This document shows, piece after piece, positions 25,911-36,600 of a stretch of DNA of 64,000 nucleotides (position 1 is the first letter of the stretch; each line of letters opens with the position of its first letter). The DNA comes from Theobroma cacao (lineage: Eukaryota; Streptophyta; Magnoliopsida; Malvales; Malvaceae). The position numbers and the translations under genes are program-made. The stretch is from positions 35,155,201-35,219,200 of the forward strand of contig NC_030851.1 of the NCBI RefSeq assembly GCF_000208745.1, in the 5' to 3' direction. The notes beneath the pieces were generated by a model that had not been told where the DNA came from, searched no databases, and saw nothing but the letters and a program-made list of their open reading frames with translations.

Positions 25911-26119
25911 GGGGCGTTTGTTCACTAGTTATTAGGCATTGCATTAATGTGTATTAGACATTGCGACACTTAATTTCTGTAAAATTTCTGCGGCCAGCCA
26001 AATGTGACTTGGGCATTGCATAAGTGGTTTCTATGCATTGAGGGGCTATTTTTGATAAATTGACTGATCGTGACACTTATTTTTTGTTAAATTTTAGCGG
26101 TCTGCCAAATGTGAAGCTT

Positions 26120-29100
26120 ATGATTACATACGGTGGTCATTGGGTCGATGACACTTACAAGGGTGGTGAGACACGAGTGAGGGGTGTTGGGAGTGATTTG
26201 TCATTTTTGGGACTAGTGAAGCTGGTTGAAGAGGTTGTTTTGGTCAACTCACATAATAATGAAATCGAACTACATGCATCGCTCAGCCATGCCGTAGAGG
26301 TTTCGCGCGTAGTTATCAAGGATGATGAAGATGTAGCGAGTATTCTGCGAGATGAGAGGGCAATTGTTTTGTTTGTGACAGTTAAGGCAGGAGATGTAAA
26401 CTATATTCCACATGACCACGGTATCCAATATAGTAATCACCAATAATAAAATGTTAACTATTCTTACATACCACACCATGCATTTCCTAACAAACAATCA
26501 TGGCAATCACGTTTGATGTATCCTTATGAGTTTTAGCAGCCCGGCGCACACATGAGGTGTCTACAAATGATGTCTGCACAATTTTGATCAAAATGTGCAT
26601 TGAACGAAGTACTCAGTACTTTGCAACAAACACAACTGTCACTCGAAAATGCATTGGGTCCATTGTCATTAGCAAACGGCATTGTGATGATTGTGAGTGA
26701 TGATGATGCATCTGATCAGATTGAAGATGATGTTGAAGAGGACGACACGGCAGATTGAAACAATGAGTTACGTTATGACTGTGAAGATGATTACTTTTGC
26801 GGCATGAAGATCGTTCAGAGGACGACAGGGTTGAGCAGACCGACATTCTTGATTGTAATCATGCAGATGGTGGTATAGGTCATACCACAACTGTTGTGTT
26901 AGAAGAGGTTGAGTTGGACGACCATGGCAGAACCGTTGAATTAGAAGATGTTAAGGGTGCAGACCCTATTTACGAGAACGCCATCGCACTTGATAACGAC
27001 ATTCGTTCGCTTGATGACAGTGATCAAGAGAGGGTAAATATAAAGGTATCTCGTCAATGGATTATTCTCGGGCTAGATATGATATCCTTCCAAATAGTTG
27101 GGAGTGAGGAATCCAGATCAATGGATGACCACTTATATTGCGAAAAAGTGTTTGTATCGAAGGCTGAATTGAAACGAGCTTTGAGCATGTTGGCACTAAA
27201 AGAGCATTTTGAGTTTAGAGTTAAAAATTCATGTCACGCTTGTTTTGAGGTTGGTTGTAAGGATAAGGCATGTAAGTTTGCTTTGAGTGCAACGAAGTTG
27301 CCTGAGGGAGAATATTGGCAACTTTAGACGTTACAGAAGGTACACACGTGTGCTGTTGATGGTTTGTAATGTGGGTACCGAACTGCTAACGCTAGGGTAA
27401 TTGGTGAGCTTATCTCCAGCAAGGTGCAAGAAAATTGTGTAACCTCATTGAGACCAAAAGAAATAATGGAAAAGATGAATCACAAGTAAGGATTACAATG
27501 CCTATATGGTAAGGACTGGTAAGCGAAGGAGTACGTCGAGAGTCTTGTGTTCGGTCCGTCGAAAGAGTCAATCCAACTCCTCCCCTCCTATTTCCATATG
27601 TTGGAACGTGAAAATCCTGATACTGTCACATGTGTCGTTACTGATGGGGAACAATGATTCAAATATTGTTTCTAAGTGTTCGAGTCATATATTCGGGGGT
27701 TCAGTGTTGTAATGCAGCCTGTAGTCGCTATCGATGCCACACATCTGAAAGGCAGATTTAAGGGTATTCTGTTTGTGGCGGTATGCAAAGATGCGAATGA
27801 GCAGATATATCCACTTGCATTTGGCATTGGCCATTTCGAAGACGAAGAGTCTTGGTTGTAGTTTCTTAACCAATTGCATCGTGCGATTGGTTGTCCTGAA
27901 AATGCAATGTTCATTTCTGATCAACATCTTGGCATTAAGAATGCAATTGAGAAAGTGTACAAGGACGCTCATCACGGTCTATGCAATTACCACTTAGGGA
28001 AAAACGTTAAAAATAGGTTCAAGTGCGAAGATGTTGTAGCGATTTTCACCATGGCTGCCAACTGCTATAAGGTCACCGATTTTGACAGACATATGAATAA
28101 GCTGAAACAGCTTTGCAAACCTGCTTATGACAGCTTTATGAGATTAGGTCCTAAGAGATGGGCAGGTGCACGGTCATCAGTAAGGTGATACAAGTTAATG
28201 ACATCCAACACTGCGGAGTGTATTAACTCTTGCTTGAGGCATGCAAGAAAAATGTCAATAACGGTGTTGATCGAGTGCATCAAAGGCATGTTTCAACGTT
28301 GGTTCCATGACCGGCACCATGAGGCATTGAATTTGACCACCCCCTTTAGCCCTTGGGCTACCGATCTATTGAACAGACGGTTCAATGAAGCATGTCACTT
28401 TTTCATACAAAGCAATCGATCAGGTGGAGTTTCAAGCTATAGGCGGGAGTAAGGACAGAGTGGTGAACCTCTCCACCAATGAGTGTTCATGCGGTGAGTT
28501 CTAATCCGATCTACTCCCCTACACGCATGCCATGGCAGCAATAAGGTATGAGCAATCATGTTCTGTTATATTCTGCATGATGAATTGAATTTTTACATTG
28601 TTCGTCAATTGTGATTTCATTGCCTTGGCAGTAAGTGCAAACGTGCAGCCATTAAATTTTGCTCGAACTATTACAAGACTCGATCTTAGGCGGAGGGATA
28701 TGCAATTCCCATTTGCCCGGTTGGGCAACCTAATGAGTGGGACATCCTCGATGACGTTCAACAAATTATCGTTTTGCCACTAAGTTGGCGAGGTCAAGCG
28801 GGAAGACTTAGGAGGAAAAGGATTCCATCAGTTGGGGAAGGCAGCGGACGACGTAGATGTTCACAATGCAAGATCTATGGTCATAATAGACAAAATTATC
28901 GGACTCCGTTTACAGCTCCACTGACAAATGGGGAAACATCATTTGCTTAGCCGATAGCTCAACGACGTCGACCCAAGGCATGTGCAATTTGCAAACAACC
29001 CGGGCACACACGAAACCGCTGTCTAATGCGGACTACAAACTCTGATAACATTTTAGGTGTCGTACTTGAAGATAATGGCCCTTCAGACGTCAGTTGTTAG
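26120..29100 (+). pseudogene. mudrA-like: MuDR-type MULE transposase, broken by stops and shifts
   Basis: The N-terminal domain starts at MITYGGHWVDDTYKGGETRV and includes GVGSDLSFLGLVKLVEEVV. An acidic linker follows (about 26690-27010). A MuDR/FAR1-type zinc-binding region is seen at about 27225-27360 (SCHACFEVGCKDKACKF, then HTCAVDG). The DDE catalytic domain (PF10551 type) shows the first Asp in AIDATHLKG (about 27733), the second in FISDQHLG (about 27919), the NYHLGKNV segment, and the Glu in TSNTAEC (about 28216). A SWIM finger, CSCGEF with PYTHAMA, lies at 28480-28542. There are two zinc knuckles: a degenerate one with Cys to Tyr near 28857 and a perfect CAICKQPGHTRNRC near 28975. In-frame stops occur at about 27325, 27367, 27487, 27519, 27859 and 28186, plus shifts, so no full protein can be made. 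Several stops fit CAA/CAG or TGG decay. Confidence 0.88.
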
Positions 29101-29500
29101 GGATTGTTTTGAAGTGGCCATTGATATTTGCATTGAATAATACTATTTCAACTTGAGTTTGACAGAGTTTGAATGAAAAGTAAGATACACAAGATGTCCA
29201 TATGGAAGAGAAAGATCTTATGCTAGTTATGGAGGTTTGAAAAAGTGTACCAAAACATGAGAATTGAAGTTACTTTGAGAAAGTTATGGATGTTTTAAGG
29301 GATGGCTTCCATGCAACATGAAAAACGTTTATTGAGGAAGAAGGATGGGAAAAAAAAGAAAAAGCTTTTGGAAGTGAGGAGAAAATGCTGAAAAAAATTA
29401 GATATTTATCCTGTAGTTGACTACAGTTCTCATTATTTACGAAACTACCATTGCATAGTTGGATCATCAAATTCCAATTATAGTACTTAGCCCATTTGTT
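29100..29500 (+). other. Transposase 3' flank, partly duplicated at 32505-32960
   Basis: No gene seen. GAATGAAAAGTAAGATACAC and the following bases near 29172-29212 recur at about 32503-32545. The stretch 29329-29500 (AACGTTTATTGA..., then TTAGATATTTATC, GTAGTTGACTACAGTTCTC and CATTGCATAGTTGGATCAT) recurs at 32779-32960. The second copy follows the rearranged short ORF, as expected of an internal-deletion derivative of the element. Confidence 0.6.
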
Positions 29501-29849
29501 GTATCATCAAATTCATTGTACTCCTTAATAATTTATATTTCTTCGTAAACCATTAAATAAAGCACAAAATATTTAATTTAATAATATTTACGTGATTGAT
29601 TAGGCATCCTGCTTCATATTTTTGCCAAGAAAATGATATATAATAATAGTAATAGTTGTTCTTAATGTCGACCATTGTAATCAAAAAACATAAAGGGCAT
29701 AAGATAGCTTCCAACCGTTTCTTTCATATTCTAGTCTTCCCAGTATCTATCGATAGTTGCCGTTTCATCTTTCAACCATTCCAAACTTAGTTTAAAGGTG
29801 AAGGAAAGTTGAACCACTAAAGATGAATGGTCCTGCACTGTCTTAAGTA

Positions 29850-31050
29850 ATGGCCGCATTTTCGAGCAGACCCAATGTCCATGACAATAGTGACCAAAGT
29901 ATGGGTGATGATGAATACTCTAGCCTACGATCAAGGAAGAAATGGAAACTAGATCTTCAATTGCCTACCGCATCAATTGGTTTTTCAATTGAACCAGGTA
30001 ATGATCTGTGCTCTCCTTTACGGTTTAGAGACATATCACATGGTAGTAGGTATTGGATAGTAGAGAATGTCATGATATCGTGCGGGAAAGTGGTAGATTG
30101 GGAAAGCTTAAAGGAAAACATATACCTTGAGGGTGACATATCTTCATTTTTCGATATTTGTAAACTTAGGGGTCTAAGTACCTTTCCATATTTTGATTAT
30201 AGCCTGACTCTTGTTAAGGAATTTTACTCAAGCATTCGTTGGAGTGAAAATGAATTTGAAAATCCTAGAGATTTTGACCCATTTGTTTTGAACGTGTTTT
30301 TAGGAGGAATAGAGTTTACAGTGACTCCCTTTGATATTGGGAAGCTCCTAAAAACGGAGTATAGACATGAACAATGCAGACCTCCACCATCATATGACCT
30401 GTCTTGCATGTGGGCTCAAGTGACAGGTAGAAGAGAACCATACACCACAGAGTCATGTTCTGCTCGTCATTTGAATTCTGCACCAGATAGGCTGGTACAT
30501 AATTTTCTGGCGTTCACATTACAGGGAAGGATCAGTCGTTTAAGATATGTTAGCGCTGAGGATCTGTGGATGATGGAAATAATTGGAAGCGAGTTTGGCG
30601 TGAATATTGCAGAATATATGATCATGAGAATGAGATAAGTTACCATGAGGGAAGAGACGACCTTTCCATACGGGAACATCATATCAACTCTAGTTAAGAG
30701 GAAATGGATATGAAGCAATATGTATCTAGTTGATTGGACCAGTCGCAGGCCTCGTAATCTCTCGTTTCGATAGCTCGTGAAAAGGGGATATGACTTGAGT
30801 CTTGATGAGCCATTGAACTCTGTCGAAGGAAACCCAGTTCATCCTGCCCATGATACTCCATCCAGACAACCGTCTAGAGTTCCTGTTTGCAATGATGTGA
30901 TGTATAATATGCTTCTAAGGATTGATGAGAAACTCAGTAATCAAACTACTACAATGCAGGCATTGGAATTGAGGATATAAAATGTTGAGAATCTTCTAAT
31001 GCAAAGAATAGATACAGCTGTTCTGGTAGTAGAAGCGAGACAGAATTGAC
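29850..31050 (+). pseudogene. Putative plant transposon protein (Transposase_32-like), broken
   Basis: An intact first part of 262 codons (29850-30638) is followed in the same frame by further coding-like sequence with stops at 30636 and about 30708, 30768 and 30978. The family look is in YFDYSLTLVKEFYSSIRWSE, then DPFVLNVFLGGIEFTVTPFD, and RHLNSAPDRLVHNFLAFTLQ. This resembles the domain found in many plant gag-like or transposon-borne proteins of unknown role. A basic RSRKKWKLDL near the N-terminus could be a nuclear signal. The tail beyond 30860 looks like a coiled coil (MLLRIDEKLSNQTTTMQALE). It follows the transposase in the same orientation and could be element-borne or captured. No catalytic motif was recognised. 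Confidence 0.6.
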
Positions 31051-31324
31051 TGTCCTCATATGAGTTTCTTTTACATTAACCTCAAAGAAAAAGGAAGTCA
31101 GCTGTCATTGGTCTGGCTGAGTCAACCATACGAGATGAACATTCATATTTGAGAGTTGTGGGTTAACTAGATTATGGATACTGTAGTTTGTATTTCATAA
31201 TTCACTTGTGGTATTTTGTTTTCTTTCACTCGATATTTTGTTATGATGGTACTTGGGGTTGAGTTATGGTTTGTTATTGTCGATGATAATTGGCTTACCC
31301 TTATTCGAAGAACATGACACAAAA

Positions 31325-32045
31325 TAGGTGAGTCACGCGTGCAAGATCAACTAGTCACGCGATCCCATATCATCTAGTCACGCGATTCAATAAGAATTTG
31401 TAACACCACTCCATATATACTACTCACGCGACTCCATATCAACTAGTAACGTAATTCCATAATATCCAGTCATGCGATTCCATTTTTCTACTCAAGCAAT
31501 TTTAGAATAAATACTCACGCCATTCCATAATAATTAGTAACACGACTCCATATATATTACTCATGCGAGTCAATATCAACTAGTAACGTGATTCTACAAA
31601 AAAGTCATCTCACGCGCTTCCATATTAACTAATAACGCGATCGATATTTACTACTAATGGGAGTCAATATCAAATACTCATGCGATTCTAAATCTTAACT
31701 AGTAATGCGATCCATATTTACTACTAACGGGAGTCAATATCAAATATTCACGCGATTCTAAATCTTAACGGTTCACGTGATCCATAGTTACTACTAACGA
31801 GAGTCAATATCAAATATTTAGTGATTCTAAATCTTAACGGTTCACGCGATCCATATTTACTACTCACACGATTCTAAGTGGATTAATAACGCGATTCCAT
31901 ATTAACAATTGACGTGATTCAAAATTTAGTACTCGCGTGACTTCATAACAAATACTCTCGCAAATCAATATCAATTGGTGATGTGATTCCATCCACACCA
32001 TTCACGCCATTCAATAGCAACTTCTTACAACCCTATGTCACGCAA
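31325..32045 (-). repeat. Internal reversed GTCACGC array
   Basis: Units of about 25-35 bases such as CTAGTCACGCGATTC, ACTCACGCGACTCCATAT and variants with TAACGCGAT repeat across the segment. The core is the reverse complement of the left-array motif GCGTGAC. The flanking words differ from the left array (CGCGATTCCATA against TTGCGTGACTG), so this array evolved separately. Confidence 0.75.
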
Positions 32046-32114
32046 TGCAATTCAACATGTCATATAGGCTATAAAGTAAAGAAGCAAAGAGGGGTTAGCA
32101 TATGCAAACGAATG

Positions 32115-32500
32115 ATGTTTGGCCTGGCTTTAGCTATTAAGAGGTAGATAAGATGAAAGGGCAAGCCGAATAGGTACTTAATAACCAATTCAGCTCTCAT
32201 TCATTGCACTGATATGGCTGTAAAAAACAAAGAGTCAGCATTCATGCCTATAAATAAAAGGAACCATTAACCATTTGAATCAAATTCAATTATCTTAATC
32301 AATCTCAGATAATTGAAAAATGACCTCTAGAGATCCAAAAGTCGAGAAGGGGAAAGAGGTAGCCTCCGAAGAGGAGGAGGTGCTTTTGAGTTTGAGGGAC
32401 TAGTTGCACATATTCCAGCAGAAAAGCAAATCTAAAACACAAGATGTGTCTCTGAAAGTGGATGGAACTTGTATGAAAGAGCAAACTGAATTGTCTGGTT
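32115..32500 (+). pseudogene. Second copy of the short MULE ORF and its promoter, 3' end replaced
   Basis: 32115-32418 closely repeats 24126-24440: same TATA box, leader, ATG (32320) and MTSRDPKVEKGKEVASEEEE start. The same TAG stop is present at codon 28 (32401-32403). The 30-base duplication is absent, and after LHIFQQ the frame runs into unrelated sequence (KSKSKTQDVSLKVDG) that becomes the left arm of a hairpin. It looks like a rearranged derivative of the first copy. No function is assigned. Confidence 0.5.
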
Positions 32501-32723
32501 GAGAATGAAAAGTAAGATACACAAGATGTCCATATGGAAGAGAAAGCCTTTAAGTCCAATAGTGGGGCCGTTGAAACTAGTTGGAGAACAATAGAGGTCC
32601 AAAACAACTGAACATAGGACTTGAAGGTTTTCTCTTCCATATAAACATCTTGTGTATCTTCTTTTCATTCCCTAACCAGACAGTTCAGTTTGCTATTTCA
32701 TACAAGTTCCATCCACTTTCAAA
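32451..32723. repeat. Hairpin with about 106-base arms inside the MULE
   Basis: The arms 32451-32556 and 32619-32723 are reverse complements with few mismatches. The left arm has GAAAGTGGATGGAACTTGTA and AGATACACAAGATGT; the right arm has TACAAGTTCCATCCACTTTC and ACATCTTGTGTATCT. The loop is about 62 bases. A transcript through it would fold into a long near-perfect stem of the kind that yields small RNAs. Confidence 0.85.
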
Positions 32724-33059
32724 GCAGCTATCTATATATTCATAAGCTATTGATACTCAAGTAGGTCTAGAACAACTAAACGTTTATTGAAACAGAAGGA
32801 TGGGAAGAAGACGAAGAAAAATTGCTAAAAGTGAGGAGAAAGTGCTGGAAAAAATTAGATATTTATCTTATAGTTGACTACAGTTCTCTTAATGTACAAA
32901 AATGTCATTGCATAGTTGGATCATAAAATTCCAATTAGAGTACTTAGCCCATTTGTTTATCCTATATTCATTTAACCTATATTTCATCCTCGTTAAACCT
33001 CGCTTTTGACGGCACGAGCTGACAAAGTACCCCGTCCGATGGCATATAATGGGAAACAA

Positions 33060-33142
33060 TGATGTTAGTGGACTCATCTGTTTATCATGCAAGCTAAAAT
33101 TCAGTGCTTCTTTTTTATCGTACGATGAGTCCACTAACATCA
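33060..33142. repeat. Perfect 19-base inverted repeat in the Ulp1 pseudogene
   Basis: TGATGTTAGTGGACTCATC (33060-33078) and its exact reverse complement (33124-33142) flank a 45-base loop. One arm encodes the MLVDSS segment of the protease-like frame. The other arm lies a few codons downstream in the same frame, suggesting a local inverted duplication. Confidence 0.85.
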
Positions 33143-33924
33143 TAGTCCATTTCAATAAGTTAAGGTGCACTACCACCCAATGGCCGTTGAAAAAGCACGG
33201 TACGAGAATTGCTCAACCTCATGCCATGGCAAACCCCACGAAGGTCTCTAACCCTTTGCATACTCAAGCAGATCGTCTGACGTAACCTCCTCACTCGACT
33301 TAAATGTCTTCTCGGTGGGGGAAGGTTGCATTTCTTCACTCAATTGTAGCAAAATAAGCTGTCAATTACGTTATGCACAATAGTTAGATGCAATTAAGTA
33401 ACCCTAAACCCTATACATTTGAATAATTACAACTTAGTAAAATATAATATACTTACATAGAATGTGGTGTCAACGATCAATATTCTCTACTTATAGTGTT
33501 GTGGATGGTGCTCGCGCGCCTACTTACACAACACACTGATGCATGCATCAATTTGTTGGGTGTCCATCAATTCTGTCGGCATCTTTAATCATCGAAAAAA
33601 ATCAAGGCCCTCCTACCTTTCGATGCCCAGAATGTTAACCCTGCAAATTTAAAATAGTGTTATATTAAAATTATAGTATTACGGATTGTTTAATAAATAT
33701 CCTAAAACCGTTAACCCTAATATGGTCTACTGTTTTCATTTTACCTAGCTTGGTTGTTTTTCAAGAAGGACTTATATCTGTCCTTCAAATCGTCCTTCGC
33801 TTTGCGCTAGACTAATAGCGGGTTAACGTACGAGCTTCGAAGGTATTTACTGGCCAAGATCACACGTGCATCTTCGGGCTCAGGTGGAGGTGGAGCCTCA
33901 GCAGAAGGTCTGATCTCACCATGT

Positions 33925-33942
33925 GGGGGGGGGGGGGGGGGG
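33925..33942. repeat. 18-G homopolymer in the Ulp1-like pseudogene
   Basis: In gene sense it is 18 cytosines coding a proline run between IPTSTDAPP and HGEIRPSAEAPPPPEPEDAR. With 18 bases the two flanks are in different frames, so slippage, or a sequencing error in the homopolymer, accounts for one of the frame breaks. Confidence 0.8.
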
Positions 33943-36037
33943 CGTCTGTTGAAGTTGGGATAGGAGCAGGATGCGCAAAAGTTGTAGCTCCACTACTCGT
34001 AGGATGAGGTACCTCTTCGACCTCAAACAGAAGAGGTGGAGCCTCGGGAGAAGGTGTGGGCTGAGAATGTTGGGCTGCCTCTATTGGAGATGGGATAGGT
34101 GCAGGATGATGTTTAATCGGGCTACTAGGAGGTGAGCTTCGAACTTAAACGATCAAAAAAATCAAACACATTAAAATAGTGTATACATCGTACATGTTAT
34201 AACTCACGCGATGAATAACCTAAAACCTCATACCTCAAAACGATCGATCAGTCGACCGACAATCCGATCCTTCAGCCCTTGCAGTGAGTGTTGGATATGC
34301 TCATGTAGTGACTGCGTCTGCGTCTGCATCTGCATCGCCCCCTGGATCTCCAACTGCATTGACTGTATCTGCATCTGCATATTTGTCTGCAATGACTGGA
34401 GGTTTTTCTTCCATTGTGTTAGCATCTTTTGCAGCTCTCTCTTAATGCTCGTAGTCATTTGCGGATGCAGCGTTCGGTTGCGATGCTCAACATGAGGGGC
34501 AGCACCTGAAGTAGAATGAGGGGCAGCAGCAGAAGCAAGAGGAGGTGCAGCAGAAGTAGCAGCATGATGACCAGTAGAAGATGCACCATGAAGAGCTGTA
34601 GGAGGAGAATGAGGTGCCTCAGTAGCACCGAACTCGGAATGGACCTCTTCGTCAGTGGTGCGTCTTCGCTTAACGGCTCTTCATATTGGACTTTTCCCTT
34701 TACGGTCCATTATTTTCCTCCTTTGTTGGGGACCAAATTCTAGGCAACCCTCCAACTTCCATAATGGAATGTATTGTTGCCCCTCGGAGATATTGACCTC
34801 AATGTCCACCCAGTATGTGGTCAACATCTCTTCTGTCGTTGGCTCCAACATCCTTACTGCCCATAATTGCACCAAAACATACATTGCCATTGGGTATAAC
34901 CCTTGTTACCCTATGACAATAAAAATAAAAATTAATAAAATAAAAAAATATGGTTTCTTTACTCACCTTTCCCTATCTCTCCAAACTTGCAATATTGGCG
35001 TGGAAGCTTGAAGGCTTCTCGTCACATTGCCATTTCAGCATTCTTGGCCAAACCTGTCCGAACTGTCACTGCCTTTCGAACAAGCTTCTGATTTCAGGTA
35101 TTGCTTCTAACGCCCAAAACTGCACATCAATTGTGTAACATTTTTACTCACCTCATAAATTCTTATGGGAAAAGAATAATGATAATGATAAACATTAGGC
35201 TATGGCAGACTACTTGAAACACCCATATGAATCCGTAGATGTGGTAGCGCTTCTTCTCTGCTTTGTCCGTAACAAGAGGTTCGAAACCCCTCCGCAAGTA
35301 ATCCACGGTCAGACTCCACACATATGTGCCCCATGGAATGCATTCCACTCGTCGATGTTCTCAACCAGCGACAACAACCATGGAACCACAGATCGTCTGT
35401 AGTCTTGATCGAATAAAACATTGGTCGCTATCAAGACAAGGGCCATCTTGCTCGCGTATCCCTCCTGCTGAAATTGCCCTCCCTTGAACGTATCTAAAAC
35501 CTGTTGGATCTTTACCTCCTTCCCCGGTCCCCAATATCTTAAGTGAATTCCTCCAAGAAAGGCCTTGTACCGATTGACAATGAGGGTCGGTAGGGGACCA
35601 AACTTCAATCCTATCACCAGACAAAACTCCCTCTTAGAAAAGCGGGACTTCATTTTTCCTATTGTGAACCATAACTCTGCCTCCATGGTGTCAGGATCGT
35701 TGATTTTGCGCAATATTAGATTGTGCACTAGACTGGCGCAGAATAAACTCTTGTTTGCTTCGACATCCATCATGTGCCCAAAGCATATTCTCTTAAAGTT
35801 TTCCAGCTCGTTCACTTGACACAGCATCTCATGTATGACATGCAGATGCGACCACTTACAGTGGATGCTAATGCCTGCATTGAACCCCTACCGGTGCCTT
35901 GGCACACAAAGCAAGGACTCCACATTTTCCTGCTCTGTTCCTATGCTGGCCATGTGCAACATAAAACAGATAACATTCCCATTTTAGTCATGTCAATACC
36001 ATCATTGTAGATTAACAAAAAAACTAGAGGAATTTTT

Positions 36038-36105
36038 GAGAAATAGCCCTCCTCATAAGCTCACTCAAAAAATAACCCTAACAATATTTTTAACTGTTTT
36101 TAGAC
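36038..36105 (+). repeat. Extra MULE end-like repeat in left-end orientation
   Basis: GAGAAATAGCCCTCCTCATA, then CTCAAAAAATAACCCT and TTTTTAACTGTTTTTAGAC, follows the layout of the left end at 23066 in the same orientation. With the right end at 37097-37167 it brackets a 1.1-kb segment that contains one reversed GTCACGC array. That segment could be a small non-autonomous element, or the junction of two fused elements. Confidence 0.6.
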
Positions 36106-36234
36106 ATCCCTGAAACAGAGTAATTAATCCGAGTGTGGAGCATGGATTATTAAGTAAATCAACATATACACATTGAAGCATTACAGTTGACCCAAAATAA
36201 TACAGAATGAACCCATGCAGATAAATTTCATGCA

Positions 36235-36600
36235 GTTATGACACTCGTGCAATTTCCTACAACAATAGTCACGCAATGCCTAATCAATTAGTCACGCAAC
36301 GATTTATAAACAAGTCATGCAATTCTAAGAACAACTAATCGAATCACGCACACACTAACTGACGCCATGCCTGAACAATATTCTTGCAATAACATAAAAA
36401 CCAGTCACGCAATGACTTGTCAATCAGTCACGCTAAGTTAAGCCCTTTTTCAATCACGCAACCCCAACGTGACCCCATGCCAAAATCCACTCACGCAAAA
36501 GGTGCCAACCACTTAAGCACGCCCTCACTCACGCAATATCTAAACCCTCAACCGAATTCCTAACACATACATATCAACCAGTCACGCATGACCGGTCACC
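36235..36600 (-). repeat. Right subterminal reversed GTCACGC array
   Basis: Words such as TTAGTCACGCAACG, CCAGTCACGCAATGACTTG, CACTCACGCAA and CCAGTCACGCATG recur between 36235 and 36600. In reverse they read TTGCGTGAC, the same as in the left array, so the two element ends mirror each other. Confidence 0.8.

Larger units (their letters stand above)
23480..26040 (+). repeat. Left subterminal GCGTGAC array
   Basis: Dozens of GCGTGAC words and one-base variants (ACGTGAC, GCGTGAT, GCGTTAC) run in the plus orientation through 23480-23835 and 24730-26000, often as ATTGCGTGACT or GGTGCGTGACTTGTGCAATT. The block is interrupted at 24126-24710 by the short promoter-bearing ORF. Repeated short motifs just inside the ends of plant transposons are commonly transposase-binding sites. 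That role here is inference. Confidence 0.8.
32890..35885 (-). pseudogene. DUF1985 / Ulp1-like (C48) protease gene of the MULE, broken
   Basis: Read right to left: a DUF1985 block (35885-35160) has HCKWSHLHVIHEMLCQVNEL, KMKSRFSKREFCLVIGLKF, ATNVLFDQDYRRSVVPWLLS and, after a one-base shift near 35335, WGTYVWSLTVDYLRRGFEP and YHIYGFIWVFQ. Next come FWALEAIPEIRSLF (about 35110) and MLEPTTEEMLTTYWVDIEV (about 34850). Then an Ala/Pro linker and a Gln/Met-rich coiled coil (34458-34228), a Pro-rich stretch (34145-33850), and SKYLRSSYVNPLL (about 33830). After MPTELMDTQQIDACISVLC (about 33570) the protease-like part has GHWVVVHLNLLKWT (His of HW at about 33180) and LVDSS. No DCG catalytic cysteine motif was found, and stops occur in most exons. 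Ulp1 enzymes process SUMO; the role in MULEs is unknown. It is transcribed against the transposase, tail to tail. Confidence 0.8.

Noticed and set aside
33925..33942. Poly-G tract as a possible G-quadruplex switch
   Set aside because: A single homopolymer inside a Pro-rich pseudogene linker is better explained by slippage.
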